DNA of 64,000 bases from Streptomyces formicae (GCF_002556545.1 NZ_CP022685.1:3100001-3164000), one strand, 5' to 3'. Numbered from the stretch's first letter, positions 18,978-27,174 are shown. The notes: generated by a model from the letters alone, not told the origin. Translations and numbers: made by a program.

Positions 18978-18980
18978 GGG

Positions 18981-19015
18981 CCCCGTAAGGGGCGCGGGGA
19001 ACCGCGCGCCGAGCC
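18981..19015 (+). repeat. Dispersed repeat copy C
   Basis: Related element, CCCCGTAAGGGGCGCGGGGA followed by a CCGCGCG arm, filling the gap between the convergent MFS and era genes. Its two hairpins probably act as a bidirectional terminator. It shares the downstream extension ACGACGCACCCGC with copy E at 58005. Confidence 0.75.
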
Positions 19016-19042
19016 ACGACGCACCCGCGGCCGAAGAACGCC

Positions 19043-19996
19043 CTAGAACCCGAGCTTGCGGAGCTGGCGAGGATCCCGCTGCCAGTCCTTCGCCACCTTG
19101 ACGTGCAGATCAAGAAAGACCGGCGTCCCCAGCAACGCTTCGATCTGCTTGCGGGACTTGATCCCGACGTCCTTCAGCCGCTTGCCCTTGGGACCGATGA
19201 TGATCCCCTTCTGGCTGGGCCGCTCGATGTAGACGAACGCGTGGATGTCCAGGAGCGGCTTGTCGGCGGGGCGGTCCTCGCGCGGCAGCATCTCCTCGAC
19301 GACGACGGCGATGGAGTGCGGCAGCTCGTCCCGCACGCCTTCGAGCGCGGCCTCGCGGATCAGCTCGGCGACCATGACCTGCTCGGGCTCGTCCGTGAGG
19401 TCGCCCTCGGGGTAGAGCGCGGGGCCCTCGGGGAGCAGCGGCACGATGAGATCGGCGAGCAGGTCCACCTGCTTGTCGCCGACGGCCGACACCGGGACGA
19501 TCTCGGCCCACTCGAAGCCGAGCTCCACGGCGAGCTGGTCGATGGCGATGAGCTGCTCGGCGAGGGTCTTGCCGTCGACGAGGTCGGTCTTCGTGACGAT
19601 CGCGATCTTCGGCGTCTTCTTGATGGAGGCGAGCTCCTTGGCGATGAACCGGTCGCCGGGGCCGAGCTTCTCGTTCGCGGGCAGACAGAAGCCGATCACG
19701 TCGACCTCGGCCCAGGTGGTCCGCACCACGTCGTTGAGGCGCTCGCCGAGCAGCGTGCGCGGCTTGTGAAGGCCGGGGGTGTCCACCAGGATCAGCTGCG
19801 CGTCGTCGCGGTGCACGATGCCGCGCACGGTGTGCCGCGTGGTCTGCGGCTGGTCGGCGGTGATCGCCACCTTCTTGCCGACCAGAGCGTTCGTCAGGGT
19901 GGACTTGCCCGCGTTGGGGCGGCCGACGAAGCAGGCGAAACCGGCCCGGTGGGCGGCCTCGGACGACGCGGCTGAAGACGGATTACGAACGCTCAT
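19043..19996 (-). CDS. era: GTPase Era
   Basis: Ribosome-assembly GTPase that binds 16S rRNA near its 3' end. About 317 residues. GTPase motifs: G1 GRPNAGKST, G2 T in QTTRHTV, G3 DTPGLHKP, G4 TKTDLVD, G5 VSAVG. The C-terminal KH domain contains IIIGPKGKRLKDVGIKSRKQ. An in-frame ATG at 20005 gives three more residues; 19996 is preferred from memory of homologue length. Transcribed leftward after the deaminase-like gene, with a hairpin between the two. Confidence 0.96.
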   Translation of the reverse strand: MSVRNPSSAASSEAAHRAGFACFVGRPNAGKSTLTNALVGKKVAITADQPQTTRHTVRGIVHRDDAQLILVDTPGLHKPRTLLGERLNDVVRTTWAEVDVIGFCLPANEKLGPGDRFIAKELASIKKTPKIAIVTKTDLVDGKTLAEQLIAIDQLAVELGFEWAEIVPVSAVGDKQVDLLADLIVPLLPEGPALYPEGDLTDEPEQVMVAELIREAALEGVRDELPHSIAVVVEEMLPREDRPADKPLLDIHAFVYIERPSQKGIIIGPKGKRLKDVGIKSRKQIEALLGTPVFLDLHVKVAKDWQRDPRQLRKLGF

Positions 19997-20077
19997 GGCG
20001 CCCATTGTCCCTGATCTCCGGAGCCCTGCCGCACCGCGCGCGAAATCTCGGCCCCTCCGGCGATCGAGGAGCGGGGT

Positions 20078-20094
20078 CCGGGGCAGCGCCCCGG
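20078..20094 (-). terminator. Hairpin between the deaminase-like gene and era
   Basis: CCGGGGC (20078-20084) / GCCCCGG (20088-20094), 7-bp stem with a 3-nt loop, immediately after the stop of the deaminase-like gene. May be a partial terminator or an mRNA-processing structure. Confidence 0.5.
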
Positions 20095-20098
20095 GACA

Positions 20099-20452
20099 TC
20101 AGCCCGCTTCCCCCCGCACGCGAACCTCGCCGTCCGCCCCGGCGAGGAACACCGGCGTCCCGGCCCCGCCCAGGTCCCGTACGGCCGCGAGATCCTCATC
20201 CCGCAGGGCCGTCTCGCCGGAGACCACCGCCGCCGCCTCGAGGGACTCCGCCCCGGACGCCACCGCCATGGCCACCGCGGTCCGCAGGGCGGAAAGCCGG
20301 AGCGAGTCGAGCGCGACGGTCCCGGCCACATACGTACGCCCGGTCTCGTCCCGGACAGCGGCCCCCTCCGGCACCCCGTTACGGGCCCGTGCGGAACGGG
20401 CCAGGGTGACGATCTTGCGGTCCTCGGGGTCCAGCGCGGCGCTCTCAGTCAT
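20099..20452 (-). CDS. Cytidine-deaminase-like protein lacking catalytic residues
   Basis: 117 residues with the overall cytidine deaminase layout (start MTESAALDPEDRKIV, then a beta strand with TYVAGTVA, then a helix). In active enzymes the helix begins C-A-E-R-T-A; here the same position reads LSALRTAV, so the zinc-binding cysteine and the proton-shuttling glutamate are Ser and Leu. The second zinc motif PCxxC is also missing. The protein is therefore predicted to be catalytically dead. Its place directly upstream of era resembles the cdd-era linkage common in bacteria. Confidence 0.75.
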   Translation of the reverse strand: MTESAALDPEDRKIVTLARSARARNGVPEGAAVRDETGRTYVAGTVALDSLRLSALRTAVAMAVASGAESLEAAAVVSGETALRDEDLAAVRDLGGAGTPVFLAGADGEVRVRGEAG

Positions 20453-20478
20453 GCCCCGAGCATACGGAGCACGCCCCG

Positions 20479-21402
20479 CTACCCCGCCACCGGATAGATG
20501 GAGCCCCGCCGCCCCTCGGGCGAGGCGAGCCACGCCAGCTTCCCGGCCGTGTCGACGGCGTCGCCCCCGTCGGGCCCTGCCCCCGGCATCGGCGTGTGCA
20601 TCACGATCGTGAGGTCGGGCCGTGCGGGCACCTTCAACTGCGTCGACTCCAGGAAGAGCGTCCCCACCACGGGGTGCTCGATCTCCTTGGCGACCTGCCC
20701 GCCGGGCAGGATGTCCCGCCGCTCCCACAGCTCCGCGAACTCCGCGCTCGTCGCCTTCGCCTCCTCGATCACCGCGGAGAACCCGTCGTCCTCGGGGAGC
20801 TCCGAGCACGCGGCCCGGTACATCGCCACGACCTGCGGAGCGTTGCGCTGCCAACTCGTCGCGCGGGCACGGTAGATGGGGTCGCTGAAGAAGGTGAGCA
20901 GACAGTTCTCCGAGGTCTCGGAGCGCATGCCGAGCACGGAGGCCGCCGCGTCGTTGTACATGACGCAGTTCCAGTACGCGTCCATGATGTGGGCCGGGTA
21001 CGGCATCCAGTTGTTGATGAGCCGGTGCAGTCCCTCGCACATGCCCCAGTCGTCCTGCGCGACCTCGGGGGCCGGGGGGTTGAGCCCGGCCAGGACGTAC
21101 AGATGACGGCGCTCGGCGCTGCTCAGCTTCAGCACGCGCGCGACGGAGTCCAGGACCTGCGGCGAGACGGAGATGTCCCTGCCCTGCTCCAGCCACTGGT
21201 ACCAGGAGGCACCGACACCGGCGAGCACGGCGACCTCCTCGCGGCGCAGACCGGGCGTGCGCCTGCGGGCCCCGCCGTCCGGAAGCCCTGCCTCCGCCGG
21301 GCTGACCCGCGCGCGGCGGCTCATCAGGAACTCGCGCAGTTCACTGAGGCGGTGCGCCTTGGACGCGTCCGCGTGCGTCGTCGCGACCGACGGTGTGGCC
21401 AT
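20479..21402 (-). CDS. XRE-family regulator with MmyB-like ligand-binding domain
   Basis: 307 residues. Helix-turn-helix from about residue 45 (GLRREEVAVLAGVGASWYQW then LEQGRDISVSPQVLD). Residues 110-290 match the MmyB/MLTR ligand-binding fold, with NNWMPYPAHIMDAYWNCVMYN near 135-155. GGGGGAG lies 7 nt before ATG 21402. It is divergent from a DHA2 exporter, the standard arrangement for a regulator controlling a drug transporter. The proteins of this type bind small hydrophobic ligands; the ligand here is unknown. Confidence 0.92.
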   Translation of the reverse strand: MATPSVATTHADASKAHRLSELREFLMSRRARVSPAEAGLPDGGARRRTPGLRREEVAVLAGVGASWYQWLEQGRDISVSPQVLDSVARVLKLSSAERRHLYVLAGLNPPAPEVAQDDWGMCEGLHRLINNWMPYPAHIMDAYWNCVMYNDAAASVLGMRSETSENCLLTFFSDPIYRARATSWQRNAPQVVAMYRAACSELPEDDGFSAVIEEAKATSAEFAELWERRDILPGGQVAKEIEHPVVGTLFLESTQLKVPARPDLTIVMHTPMPGAGPDGGDAVDTAGKLAWLASPEGRRGSIYPVAG

Positions 21403-21423
21403 GTGGCGCTCCCCCAAGCCTGA

Positions 21424-21442
21424 CTGGTGTTCCGACCACCAG
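21424..21442. promoter_or_regulatory. Inverted repeat in the XRE/exporter divergent region
   Basis: CTGGTG (21424-21429), 7-nt spacer, CACCAG (21437-21442), in the middle of the 90-bp region between the two divergent genes. It is a plausible operator for the XRE regulator. Confidence 0.4.
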
Positions 21443-21492
21443 CATAAGTTCCCGCTCCCCACGTCTATTCCGGCCATCGCAAGCTCTTGACC

Positions 21493-22920
21493 ATGGCGAT
21501 CGACACCACCACTGCCCCGTCCCCCCAGGCCGCCCCACCGGCGCCGCGTCCGCACGCCCCCAAGCTCTCCTCCCGCGACAAGCTCGTCCTCTTCGTACTC
21601 TGCGCCGCGCAGTTCATGGTCTCGCTGGACTTCTCCGTGCTGAACGTGGCGCTGCCCGTGCTCGGCGCCGACCTCGGCATGAACCAGTCCGCGCTGCAGT
21701 GGGCGGTGACCGCCTTCGCCCTGCCGTCGGGCGGCTTCCTGCTGCTCTTCGGCCGGTTCGGTGACCTCTTCGGGCGCCGGAAGCTGTTCCTCGCGGGCCT
21801 CGCGCTCTTCGGCCTCGCCTCGCTGCTCGCCACGTTCGCGTGGGACCCGGCGTCGTTCCTGACCGGCCGTGCGCTCCAGGGCGTGGGCGCGGCGGCCATC
21901 GTGCCGACCGGCATGTCCCTGCTGACGACGACGTTCCCCGAGGGCCCCCAGCGCGACCGGGCGCTCGGCATCTCCGGCACGCTCCTCTCGCTCGGCTTCA
22001 CGGTCGGCATGGTGCTCGGCGGCGTACTGACGGACACCCTCGGCTGGCGCTCCACGATGGGCCTGCTGACCGTCTTCGCACTGCTCGTCCTGCCGCTGGC
22101 GCCCGGCCTGCTCCCCGAGTCCCGCACCCCGGACCGCCCGCGTCTCGACATCCCCGGCGCCGTCACGGTCACCGGCGGTCTGCTCGCCCTGATCTACGCC
22201 CTGTCCACGGCGGCCGAGCGCGGCTTCGGCGGCGCCGACGTCCTCGTCACGCTGGTGGCGGGCGTCGCCCTCCTCGCTGCTTTCGGCTGGATCGAGTCGC
22301 GCGCCGCGGCGCCGCTGGTCTCCCTGCCGATGCTGCGCCGGCGCACGGTGGCGTGGGGCAACCTGGGCGGCCTGGTCACGTTCTCGATGATGACGACGGT
22401 CGTGTTCGTCCTCACCCTCTACTTCCAGGAGATCCTGCACCTCTCCGCCTTCAGGACCGGCCTGGTCTTCGGCGTGCAGGGCGTCGTCTCCGTGCTGGCG
22501 GGCATCTACGCCCCCAAGGTCATCGGCCGCTTCGGCGCACGCCGCACCCTCGTCGGGTCCCTCGCGGGACAGGGCGCGCTCGGCGCGGCGCTGCTCGGCA
22601 TCTCCGAGGGCGGCTGGTCGGTGTGGCTGGCCACGGCCGCGGTGTCGCTGGCGAGCATGTGCCACCTGGGCGCGATCATCTCGTACGGCGTGACGGTCAC
22701 CTCGGGCGTCCCCGACGAGGAGCAGGGCCTGGCGACGGGCCTGGTCACCTCGACGCAGCAGGTCGGCATCACGATCGGCATCCCGCTGCTCGGTGTCCTC
22801 GCGACGACGAACGCGGACCTCCTCACCGGCACGCGGACGGTGCTCCTCATCGACGCGGCGGTGGTGCTCGCCGCGGCGGCCGCGGTGGCGGTGGGGCTCG
22901 GCGGGCGCAGGCGCGCGTGA
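21493..22920 (+). CDS. DHA2-family MFS multidrug exporter (EmrB/QacA type)
   Basis: 475 residues with about 14 membrane helices, the DHA2 topology. Helix 1 reads FVLCAAQFMVSLDFSVLNVA, a signature of this family (D embedded in helix 1). Motif A is GRFGDLFGRRKLFLAG. The antiporter motif C region GFTVGMVLGGVLTD is in helix 5. Proton-driven efflux of cationic or antibiotic compounds is expected. The divergent XRE regulator probably controls it. No obvious Shine-Dalgarno precedes the ATG, so a short-leader transcript is possible. Confidence 0.92.
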   Translation: MAIDTTTAPSPQAAPPAPRPHAPKLSSRDKLVLFVLCAAQFMVSLDFSVLNVALPVLGADLGMNQSALQWAVTAFALPSGGFLLLFGRFGDLFGRRKLFLAGLALFGLASLLATFAWDPASFLTGRALQGVGAAAIVPTGMSLLTTTFPEGPQRDRALGISGTLLSLGFTVGMVLGGVLTDTLGWRSTMGLLTVFALLVLPLAPGLLPESRTPDRPRLDIPGAVTVTGGLLALIYALSTAAERGFGGADVLVTLVAGVALLAAFGWIESRAAAPLVSLPMLRRRTVAWGNLGGLVTFSMMTTVVFVLTLYFQEILHLSAFRTGLVFGVQGVVSVLAGIYAPKVIGRFGARRTLVGSLAGQGALGAALLGISEGGWSVWLATAAVSLASMCHLGAIISYGVTVTSGVPDEEQGLATGLVTSTQQVGITIGIPLLGVLATTNADLLTGTRTVLLIDAAVVLAAAAAVAVGLGGRRRA

Positions 22921-22936
22921 GCCCGCCGAGCCCCGG

Positions 22937-22979
22937 CGTGACGTCGGCCCGGCCCCGTCAGGGCCGGGCCGACGTCACG
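22937..22979. terminator. Very strong bidirectional terminator, shared with the DUF397 coding end
   Basis: Nineteen-bp perfect stem (arms 22937-22955 and 22961-22979) with the 5-nt loop CGTCA at 22956-22960. The DUF397 stop codon (22958-22960, read on the minus strand) lies in the loop, so the last residues of that protein are encoded by the right arm. It separates the convergent exporter and DUF397 genes. Confidence 0.85.
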
Positions 22980-23170
22980 TCACGCGGGGATGGACAGGCG
23001 AACGAGGAGAGAAACGCGCCCCAGGCGTCCGGGCCCACCGCGAGAACCGCACCCCGGGTGCGCGCGGAGTCACGGACCAGGACCGTCTTCCCGGTCCAGG
23101 CGATCTCCACGCAGTCGTTGTCCTGAGCCCCGCTCGCACTGCTCTTGCGCCATGCCCATGTGCTGCCCAC
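22958..23170 (-). CDS. DUF397 domain small protein
   Basis: 70 residues: WRKSSASGAQDNDCVEIAW, then VLVRDSARTRGAVLAV and WGAFL, the hallmarks of DUF397. Such proteins are encoded next to XRE regulators with a DUF5753 domain in Streptomyces (WhiJ-type systems) and are thought to modulate them. GTG 23170 follows GGAGGAG. The C-terminal residues after FACP (RDVTSARP) derive from a terminator stem and are unlikely to be functional. It lies 154 bp downstream of its XRE partner. Confidence 0.9.
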   Translation of the reverse strand: MGSTWAWRKSSASGAQDNDCVEIAWTGKTVLVRDSARTRGAVLAVGPDAWGAFLSSFACPSPRDVTSARP

Positions 23171-23324
23171 GCCGCTCCTCCACCCCGGGTGCGGAAGACC
23201 AGCCGGCCCGGCGCGGCTGGTGCAGAGGCACGTAGCACCTCTTCCAGGATAACGGCGCGTCATACAGATCTGAACGACCGGTTTCGGGCCAAGGTCCGGC
23301 GGCCCGGGGGAGGTTGAGGGAGCG

Positions 23325-24221
23325 TCAAGCCGCCTCGACGGGCGGCAGCAGCCTCTCCAGGTCGTCGGTTCCCTCTTCGACCCTGACCGCCAGCGCCTTG
23401 AGGATGTCCACGGTGCGCTCCTTGATGGCGAGGTCCTCCAGCTCCCAGAACCTCTCCAGGTAACGCCCGCTCTCCTCGGGCGCGTTGGTGCTGTACGAAT
23501 CGCCGCGCGGGTTCTCCAGGTAGAGCGAGTCGGGCATCTCGTCGGCCTCGAACTCGAAGAGCGTGAAGGGCCCCTGGATCCCCGGATGCGCGCCGACGCT
23601 GAACGGCAGGATCTGGATGGTGAACTTCGGCAGGGCCGCCAGCTCCGCGAGCCGTTCCAACTGGCGCCGCATGACGCCGCGTCCGCCGACCTGACGGCGC
23701 AGGATCGCCTCGTCGAGGATGTAGAAGACCTCGCGGTCGCCCGACGTCAGCATGTCCTGCCGGGAGAGCCGCACCTCGATGGCCCGCTCGACCCCTTCGT
23801 CGGTCCCCTTGTCGTACGCCCGCATGATGGCGCGGCCGTACTCCTCGGTCTGCAAAGGTCCTGGCAGCTGGAGGGAGTTGTACGACCGGACGATCGACGC
23901 CGACGACTCCAGCGCGAGGAATTGCAGGAACTCCTTGCTGTACAGGTCGCGGAACTCGGCGTACGGCATCTTCCTGCTGCCCCGCGCGAGATCGAGCAGC
24001 TCCTCGATCTTGCGGCGGTCCCGGATCCCGTACGCATCGAGAAGGGGGCGCAGGTCGTTGACCGAGATGCCGACCTCGCCGGCCTCGATGCGGATCAGCT
24101 TGGAGGGGCTCCACTCCATTTTCGCCGCGACCTGACGCTGGGTCAGGCGGGCGCCGGTACGCGCCTTGCGGAGCTCGGTGCGCAGCCGCAGCCGCTGAAG
24201 TGCCGCACTTGGCGCGCTCAT
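23325..24221 (-). CDS. XRE-family regulator with DUF5753 domain
   Basis: 298 residues. Helix-turn-helix at about 15-75 (RTGARLTQRQVAAKMEWSPS, KLIRIEAGEVGIS). The remaining domain is DUF5753, with SYNSLQLPGPLQTEEYGRAI near 115 and RQDMLTSG, FYILDEAIL and YLENPRGDSY further on. This is the WhiJ-like regulator class of Streptomyces that pairs with DUF397 proteins and affects development or antibiotic production. Upstream of it are repeated CGACAGT motifs that may be autoregulatory. Confidence 0.94.
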   Translation of the reverse strand: MSAPSAALQRLRLRTELRKARTGARLTQRQVAAKMEWSPSKLIRIEAGEVGISVNDLRPLLDAYGIRDRRKIEELLDLARGSRKMPYAEFRDLYSKEFLQFLALESSASIVRSYNSLQLPGPLQTEEYGRAIMRAYDKGTDEGVERAIEVRLSRQDMLTSGDREVFYILDEAILRRQVGGRGVMRRQLERLAELAALPKFTIQILPFSVGAHPGIQGPFTLFEFEADEMPDSLYLENPRGDSYSTNAPEESGRYLERFWELEDLAIKERTVDILKALAVRVEEGTDDLERLLPPVEAA

Positions 24222-24642
24222 GATGGCTCCACCCCCAACCGGACCGTGCGAGGTGCAACATAGCAGACTAGAAGCTTACTCATCGAGACCTTCCGGGACG
24301 ACAGTTCACGCCACTGTCAGGGGACCTCGGCCCTCCGGAGGCCGCAACCCGGGAGGGCCGTTCGGGCCGACAGTTCTCGGAAAGCTATATCGCACATGGC
24401 GAGGCTTCCTTCGGCGAGCTGTCCGACAGTACTACCCATGTGGCGATGTGCAGGCTACTCTATTGCAGAGGGTAGCCTGCTCAACTGACCATCGGCGCAA
24501 GGAGGTTGAGAACCGAACCGACGCGGCGCGGACTCACTCCACCGAGTGTTCACGAGCCACCGGATTCCCCCTTCCTGGCGCCACCCGTTCGTGGATCGCC
24601 GCGGTATCCACGACAGCGTGGACCAGGAAGGAGATCAGCCCG
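24222..24642. promoter_or_regulatory. 420-bp divergent non-coding region with repeats and a hairpin
   Basis: This gap separates the XRE-DUF5753 gene (left, minus) from a 43-residue ORF (right, plus). It is less GC-rich than its surroundings. It holds three CGACAGT motifs (24299, 24369, 24424), an inverted repeat GACAGT-N7-ACTGTC at 24300-24318, and a long hairpin at 24450-24480. I see no further convincing coding sequence in it. Confidence 0.6.
24450..24480 (+). promoter_or_regulatory. Long stem-loop upstream of the 43-residue ORF
   Basis: GCAGGCTAC (24450-24458) pairs with GTAGCCTGC (24472-24480); the stem continues inward with CTCT/AGAG past one bulged G. No U-run follows. It could be a terminator, an operator, or an RNA structure in the leader of the small gene 160 nt downstream. 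Confidence 0.5.
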
Positions 24643-24774
24643 ATGGCCGAGAAGCCGGACGGGCGCCGCACCATCCGCGTGTGGACCGAACGGGCCGCTC
24701 TGGCAGCCCCGTGGGCCAGTGTCCTCGTCGCGATCCAGGAGATCGTCGACCGATGGGTGCTCCCCCACGTATGA
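24643..24774 (+). CDS. Small hypothetical protein (43 residues)
   Basis: Starts MAEKPDGRRTIRVWTERAAL and ends EIVDRWVLPHV. AAGGAG lies about 10 nt upstream of ATG 24643, and a terminator-like hairpin follows 30 nt after the stop, which together argue for a real gene. The N-terminal half is basic; residues 18-36 form an amphipathic to hydrophobic helix (AALAAPWASVLVAIQEIV). I do not recognise a family. It may belong with the divergent XRE-DUF397 unit, as small third components are known in such loci, but that is a guess. Confidence 0.5.
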   Translation: MAEKPDGRRTIRVWTERAALAAPWASVLVAIQEIVDRWVLPHV

Positions 24775-24804
24775 ATGAGGGATCCACACGCCACAAAGGA
24801 CTGA

Positions 24805-24824
24805 CCCCGACCTGAGGGCCGGGG
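24805..24824 (+). terminator. Hairpin after the 43-residue ORF
   Basis: CCCCGACC (24805-24812) TGAG GGCCGGGG (24817-24824): an 8-bp stem with one A-C mismatch. Placed 30 nt after the small ORF. Confidence 0.55.
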
Positions 24825-24999
24825 CCAGGATGCGGCGGACGCCTTCGCACAGACGTTTCCACTCCGAGTTCCCTTGCCCGGCAGCCCGGAGTGGGAGCGT
24901 TCGGGATCCGCCGGTACTTCCATTCTGCCGCCCCACCACCCCGATGGCGAGGGGCTGTTGGGACACTCTGCCAAGAGCGCGCTCCGTACCGCGCGCCCC

Positions 25000-25356
25000 T
25001 CAGGGCCGGTCGAGCCGCAACCGCTCCGCGCGTGGCAGTCCCGCCACCACCAAGTCGTACGAATCCTCGATGAGTTCGCGCACCTGGCGGTCCGGCAGCT
25101 CCGCGTCGACCGTCACCGTGTTCCAGTGCCGCTTGTTCATGTGCCAGCCCGGCACGATCTCCGGATGGGCCGCCCGCAGCTGGAGGGCCATCTCCGGATC
25201 GCACTTCAGGTTGACGGTGAGCGGGCGCCGGTCGAGCGCGGTGAGCGCGAACAACTTTCCCGCGACCTTGAAGACCGAGGTCTCCGGGGTGAAGGGGAAC
25301 TCCTCCACCGCGTCGTTGAACGACAGGCAGAACGTCCGCAGCTCGTCGGGCGTCAC
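25000..25356 (-). CDS. MmcQ/YjbR family protein
   Basis: 118 residues of the small CyaY-like MmcQ/YjbR fold. Recognisable segments: PDELRTFCLSFNDAVEEFPF near the start, VFKVAGKLFALTAL, LTVNLKCDPEMALQLRA, and GWHMNKRHWNTVTVD followed by an ELIEDSYDLV helix. DNA binding is sometimes assigned, without firm evidence. The GTG start overlaps the stop of the CorC-like gene (GTGA at 25353-25356), so it is the translationally coupled last gene of the phoH-ybeY-corC operon. Confidence 0.88.
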   Translation of the reverse strand: MTPDELRTFCLSFNDAVEEFPFTPETSVFKVAGKLFALTALDRRPLTVNLKCDPEMALQLRAAHPEIVPGWHMNKRHWNTVTVDAELPDRQVRELIEDSYDLVVAGLPRAERLRLDRP

Positions 25357-26660
25357 CCGGACTCCCCCTCCTCGGCCTCGTCCGCACCGGACGCCACCGG
25401 CTCCACGAGCACGGTGACGATCTTGTTCCTGCGGCCCCCCGCGGACTCCGCGGTGAGCCGCAGCGCCCGCCCGTCGGGCAGCGGCACGACCGCGGAGGCG
25501 TCCGCGATCGGGACGCGTCCCAGGGCCTTGGCGAGCAGTCCGCCGACCGTCTCCACGTCCTCGTCGTCGAACTCGTCGAGGCCGAACAGCTCGCCGAGGT
25601 CGCCGATGTCGAGCCGCGCGGTGACGCGGTAGCACCCGTCGGCGAGCTCCTCCACCGGGGGCAGCTCGCGGTCGTACTCGTCGGTGATCTCGCCGACGAT
25701 CTCTTCGAGGATGTCCTCGATGGTCACGATCCCCGCCGTGCCGCCGTACTCGTCGATCACCACGGCCACGTGGTTGCGCTCCTGCTGCATCTCGCGCAGC
25801 AGGTCGCCCGCGTTCTTCGTGTCGGGCACGAAGGTCGCGGGGCGCATCGCCGTCGAGACCAGCTCCGACTCGCTGTCGCGGTTGATGTGCGTCTTGCGGG
25901 CCAGGTCCTTCAGGTACACCATGCCGACGATGTCGTCCTCGCTCTCCCCCGTCACGGGGATGCGCGAGAAGCCGGAGCGCAGGGCGAGGGTGAGCGCCTG
26001 GCGGATCGTCTTGAAACGCTCGATGGCCACCAGGTCCGTGCGGGGCACCATGACCTCGCGCACGAGGGTGTCGCCGAGCTCGAAGACGGAGTGGACCATG
26101 CGCCGCTCCTCGTCCTCGATCAGGGACTCCTTCTCGGCGAGGTCGACCATCGCGCGCAGCTCCGCCTCGGAGGCGAAGGGGCCGCGACGGAAGCCCTTGC
26201 CGGGCGTGAGCGCGTTGCCGATGAGGATCAGGAGCGGTGGGATCGGGCCCATCACGCGGGCCAGCGGGAGCAGGACGTACGCCGCGGCGGTGGCCGTGTT
26301 CAGCGGGTGCTGACGGCCGATCGTGCGCGGCGAGACGCCCACGGCGACATAGCTGACGAGGACCATCACGCCGATGGCGACCGCGAGGGCCTGCCAGGTC
26401 TCGTCGAACTCCTGGAGACAGGCGTACGTCACCAAGGCTGCGGCCGCCATCTCGCAGGCGACCCGCACGAGGAGGGCCACGTTGAGGTAGCGGGTCGGGT
26501 CGGCGGCGACCTGCGCGAGCTTCGCGCTGCCGCGCCGCCCCGAGCGCACGGCCCCGTCCGCGCGGAAGCTGGAGACGCGCGCGATGCCCGCCTCCGCGCA
26601 GGCCGCGAGCCAGGCGACGACGACCAGGGCGACGGCCCCGGCGATCAGCGACAAGCTCAT
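25353..26660 (-). CDS. CNNM/CBS-domain transporter-like protein (CorC/HlyC family)
   Basis: 435 residues. Residues 1-190 form the DUF21/CNNM membrane domain with four hydrophobic segments (SLIAGAVALVVVAWLAAC at the start). Two CBS domains span about 205-325 (VMVPRTDLVAIERFKT..., ...VVIDEYGGTAGIVTIEDILE). The CorC_HlyC domain occupies about 340-425. The family is linked to Mg2+/Co2+ efflux and was misnamed hemolysin. It sits 4 nt after ybeY and is co-transcribed with it. Confidence 0.94.
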   Translation of the reverse strand: MSLSLIAGAVALVVVAWLAACAEAGIARVSSFRADGAVRSGRRGSAKLAQVAADPTRYLNVALLVRVACEMAAAALVTYACLQEFDETWQALAVAIGVMVLVSYVAVGVSPRTIGRQHPLNTATAAAYVLLPLARVMGPIPPLLILIGNALTPGKGFRRGPFASEAELRAMVDLAEKESLIEDEERRMVHSVFELGDTLVREVMVPRTDLVAIERFKTIRQALTLALRSGFSRIPVTGESEDDIVGMVYLKDLARKTHINRDSESELVSTAMRPATFVPDTKNAGDLLREMQQERNHVAVVIDEYGGTAGIVTIEDILEEIVGEITDEYDRELPPVEELADGCYRVTARLDIGDLGELFGLDEFDDEDVETVGGLLAKALGRVPIADASAVVPLPDGRALRLTAESAGGRRNKIVTVLVEPVASGADEAEEGESG

Positions 26661-26664
26661 GGCG

Positions 26665-27162
26665 CTACGAGACGGTGGGCGCCGGGGACGGGCCGGTCAG
26701 GCCCTTCTCGGCGCGCCAGCCGTCGACGATGGCCGCTTGGAGGCCGAACATCTCGGCCTTCTCGTCCGGCTCCTCGTGGTCGTACCCGAGCAGGTGCAGC
26801 ACTCCGTGGACGGTCAGGAGCTGGAGCTCCTCGTCCATGGAGTGCTGCGTCGGGGCGTCCTTGCCCTGCTGCGTCGCGACCTCGGGGCAGAGCACGATGT
26901 CCCCGAGGAGGCCCTGCGGGGGCTCGTCGTCGTCCTTCAGGGGCGGCCGCAGCTCGTCCATGGGGAAGGACATGACGTCCGTGGGCCCGGGCAGGTCCAT
27001 CCACTGGATGTGCAGCTGCTCCATGGCGTCGGCGTCCACGACGATCACCGAGAGCTCGGAGAGCGGGTGGATGCGCATCCGCGCGAGGGCGTAGCGGGCG
27101 ATGTCGAGGATCGCCTGCTCGTCGACCTCGGTTCCGGATTCGTTGTTGACGTCGATCGACAT
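26665..27162 (-). CDS. ybeY: Endoribonuclease YbeY
   Basis: rRNA maturation factor, 165 residues. The zinc site is H-x3-H-x5-H within [16 protein letters not shown] (about residues 115-130), conserved exactly. It helps 16S rRNA 3'-end maturation and 70S quality control, and works together with Era, which is encoded 7 kb away in this window. Located 12 nt downstream of phoH and 4 nt upstream of the CorC-like gene, a conserved bacterial operon order. Confidence 0.97.
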   Translation of the reverse strand: MSIDVNNESGTEVDEQAILDIARYALARMRIHPLSELSVIVVDADAMEQLHIQWMDLPGPTDVMSFPMDELRPPLKDDDEPPQGLLGDIVLCPEVATQQGKDAPTQHSMDEELQLLTVHGVLHLLGYDHEEPDEKAEMFGLQAAIVDGWRAEKGLTGPSPAPTVS

Positions 27163-27174
27163 GGTGGTGCTGGT

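Noticed and set aside
20099..21196. A long single gene across the deaminase-like region and XRE gene
   Set aside because: The upstream part is antisense-biased filler; the family match begins exactly at ATG 20452.
25353..26660. Hemolysin
   Set aside because: The old name for CNNM/CBS proteins; the domain layout points to a metal-ion transporter-like role, not to a toxin.
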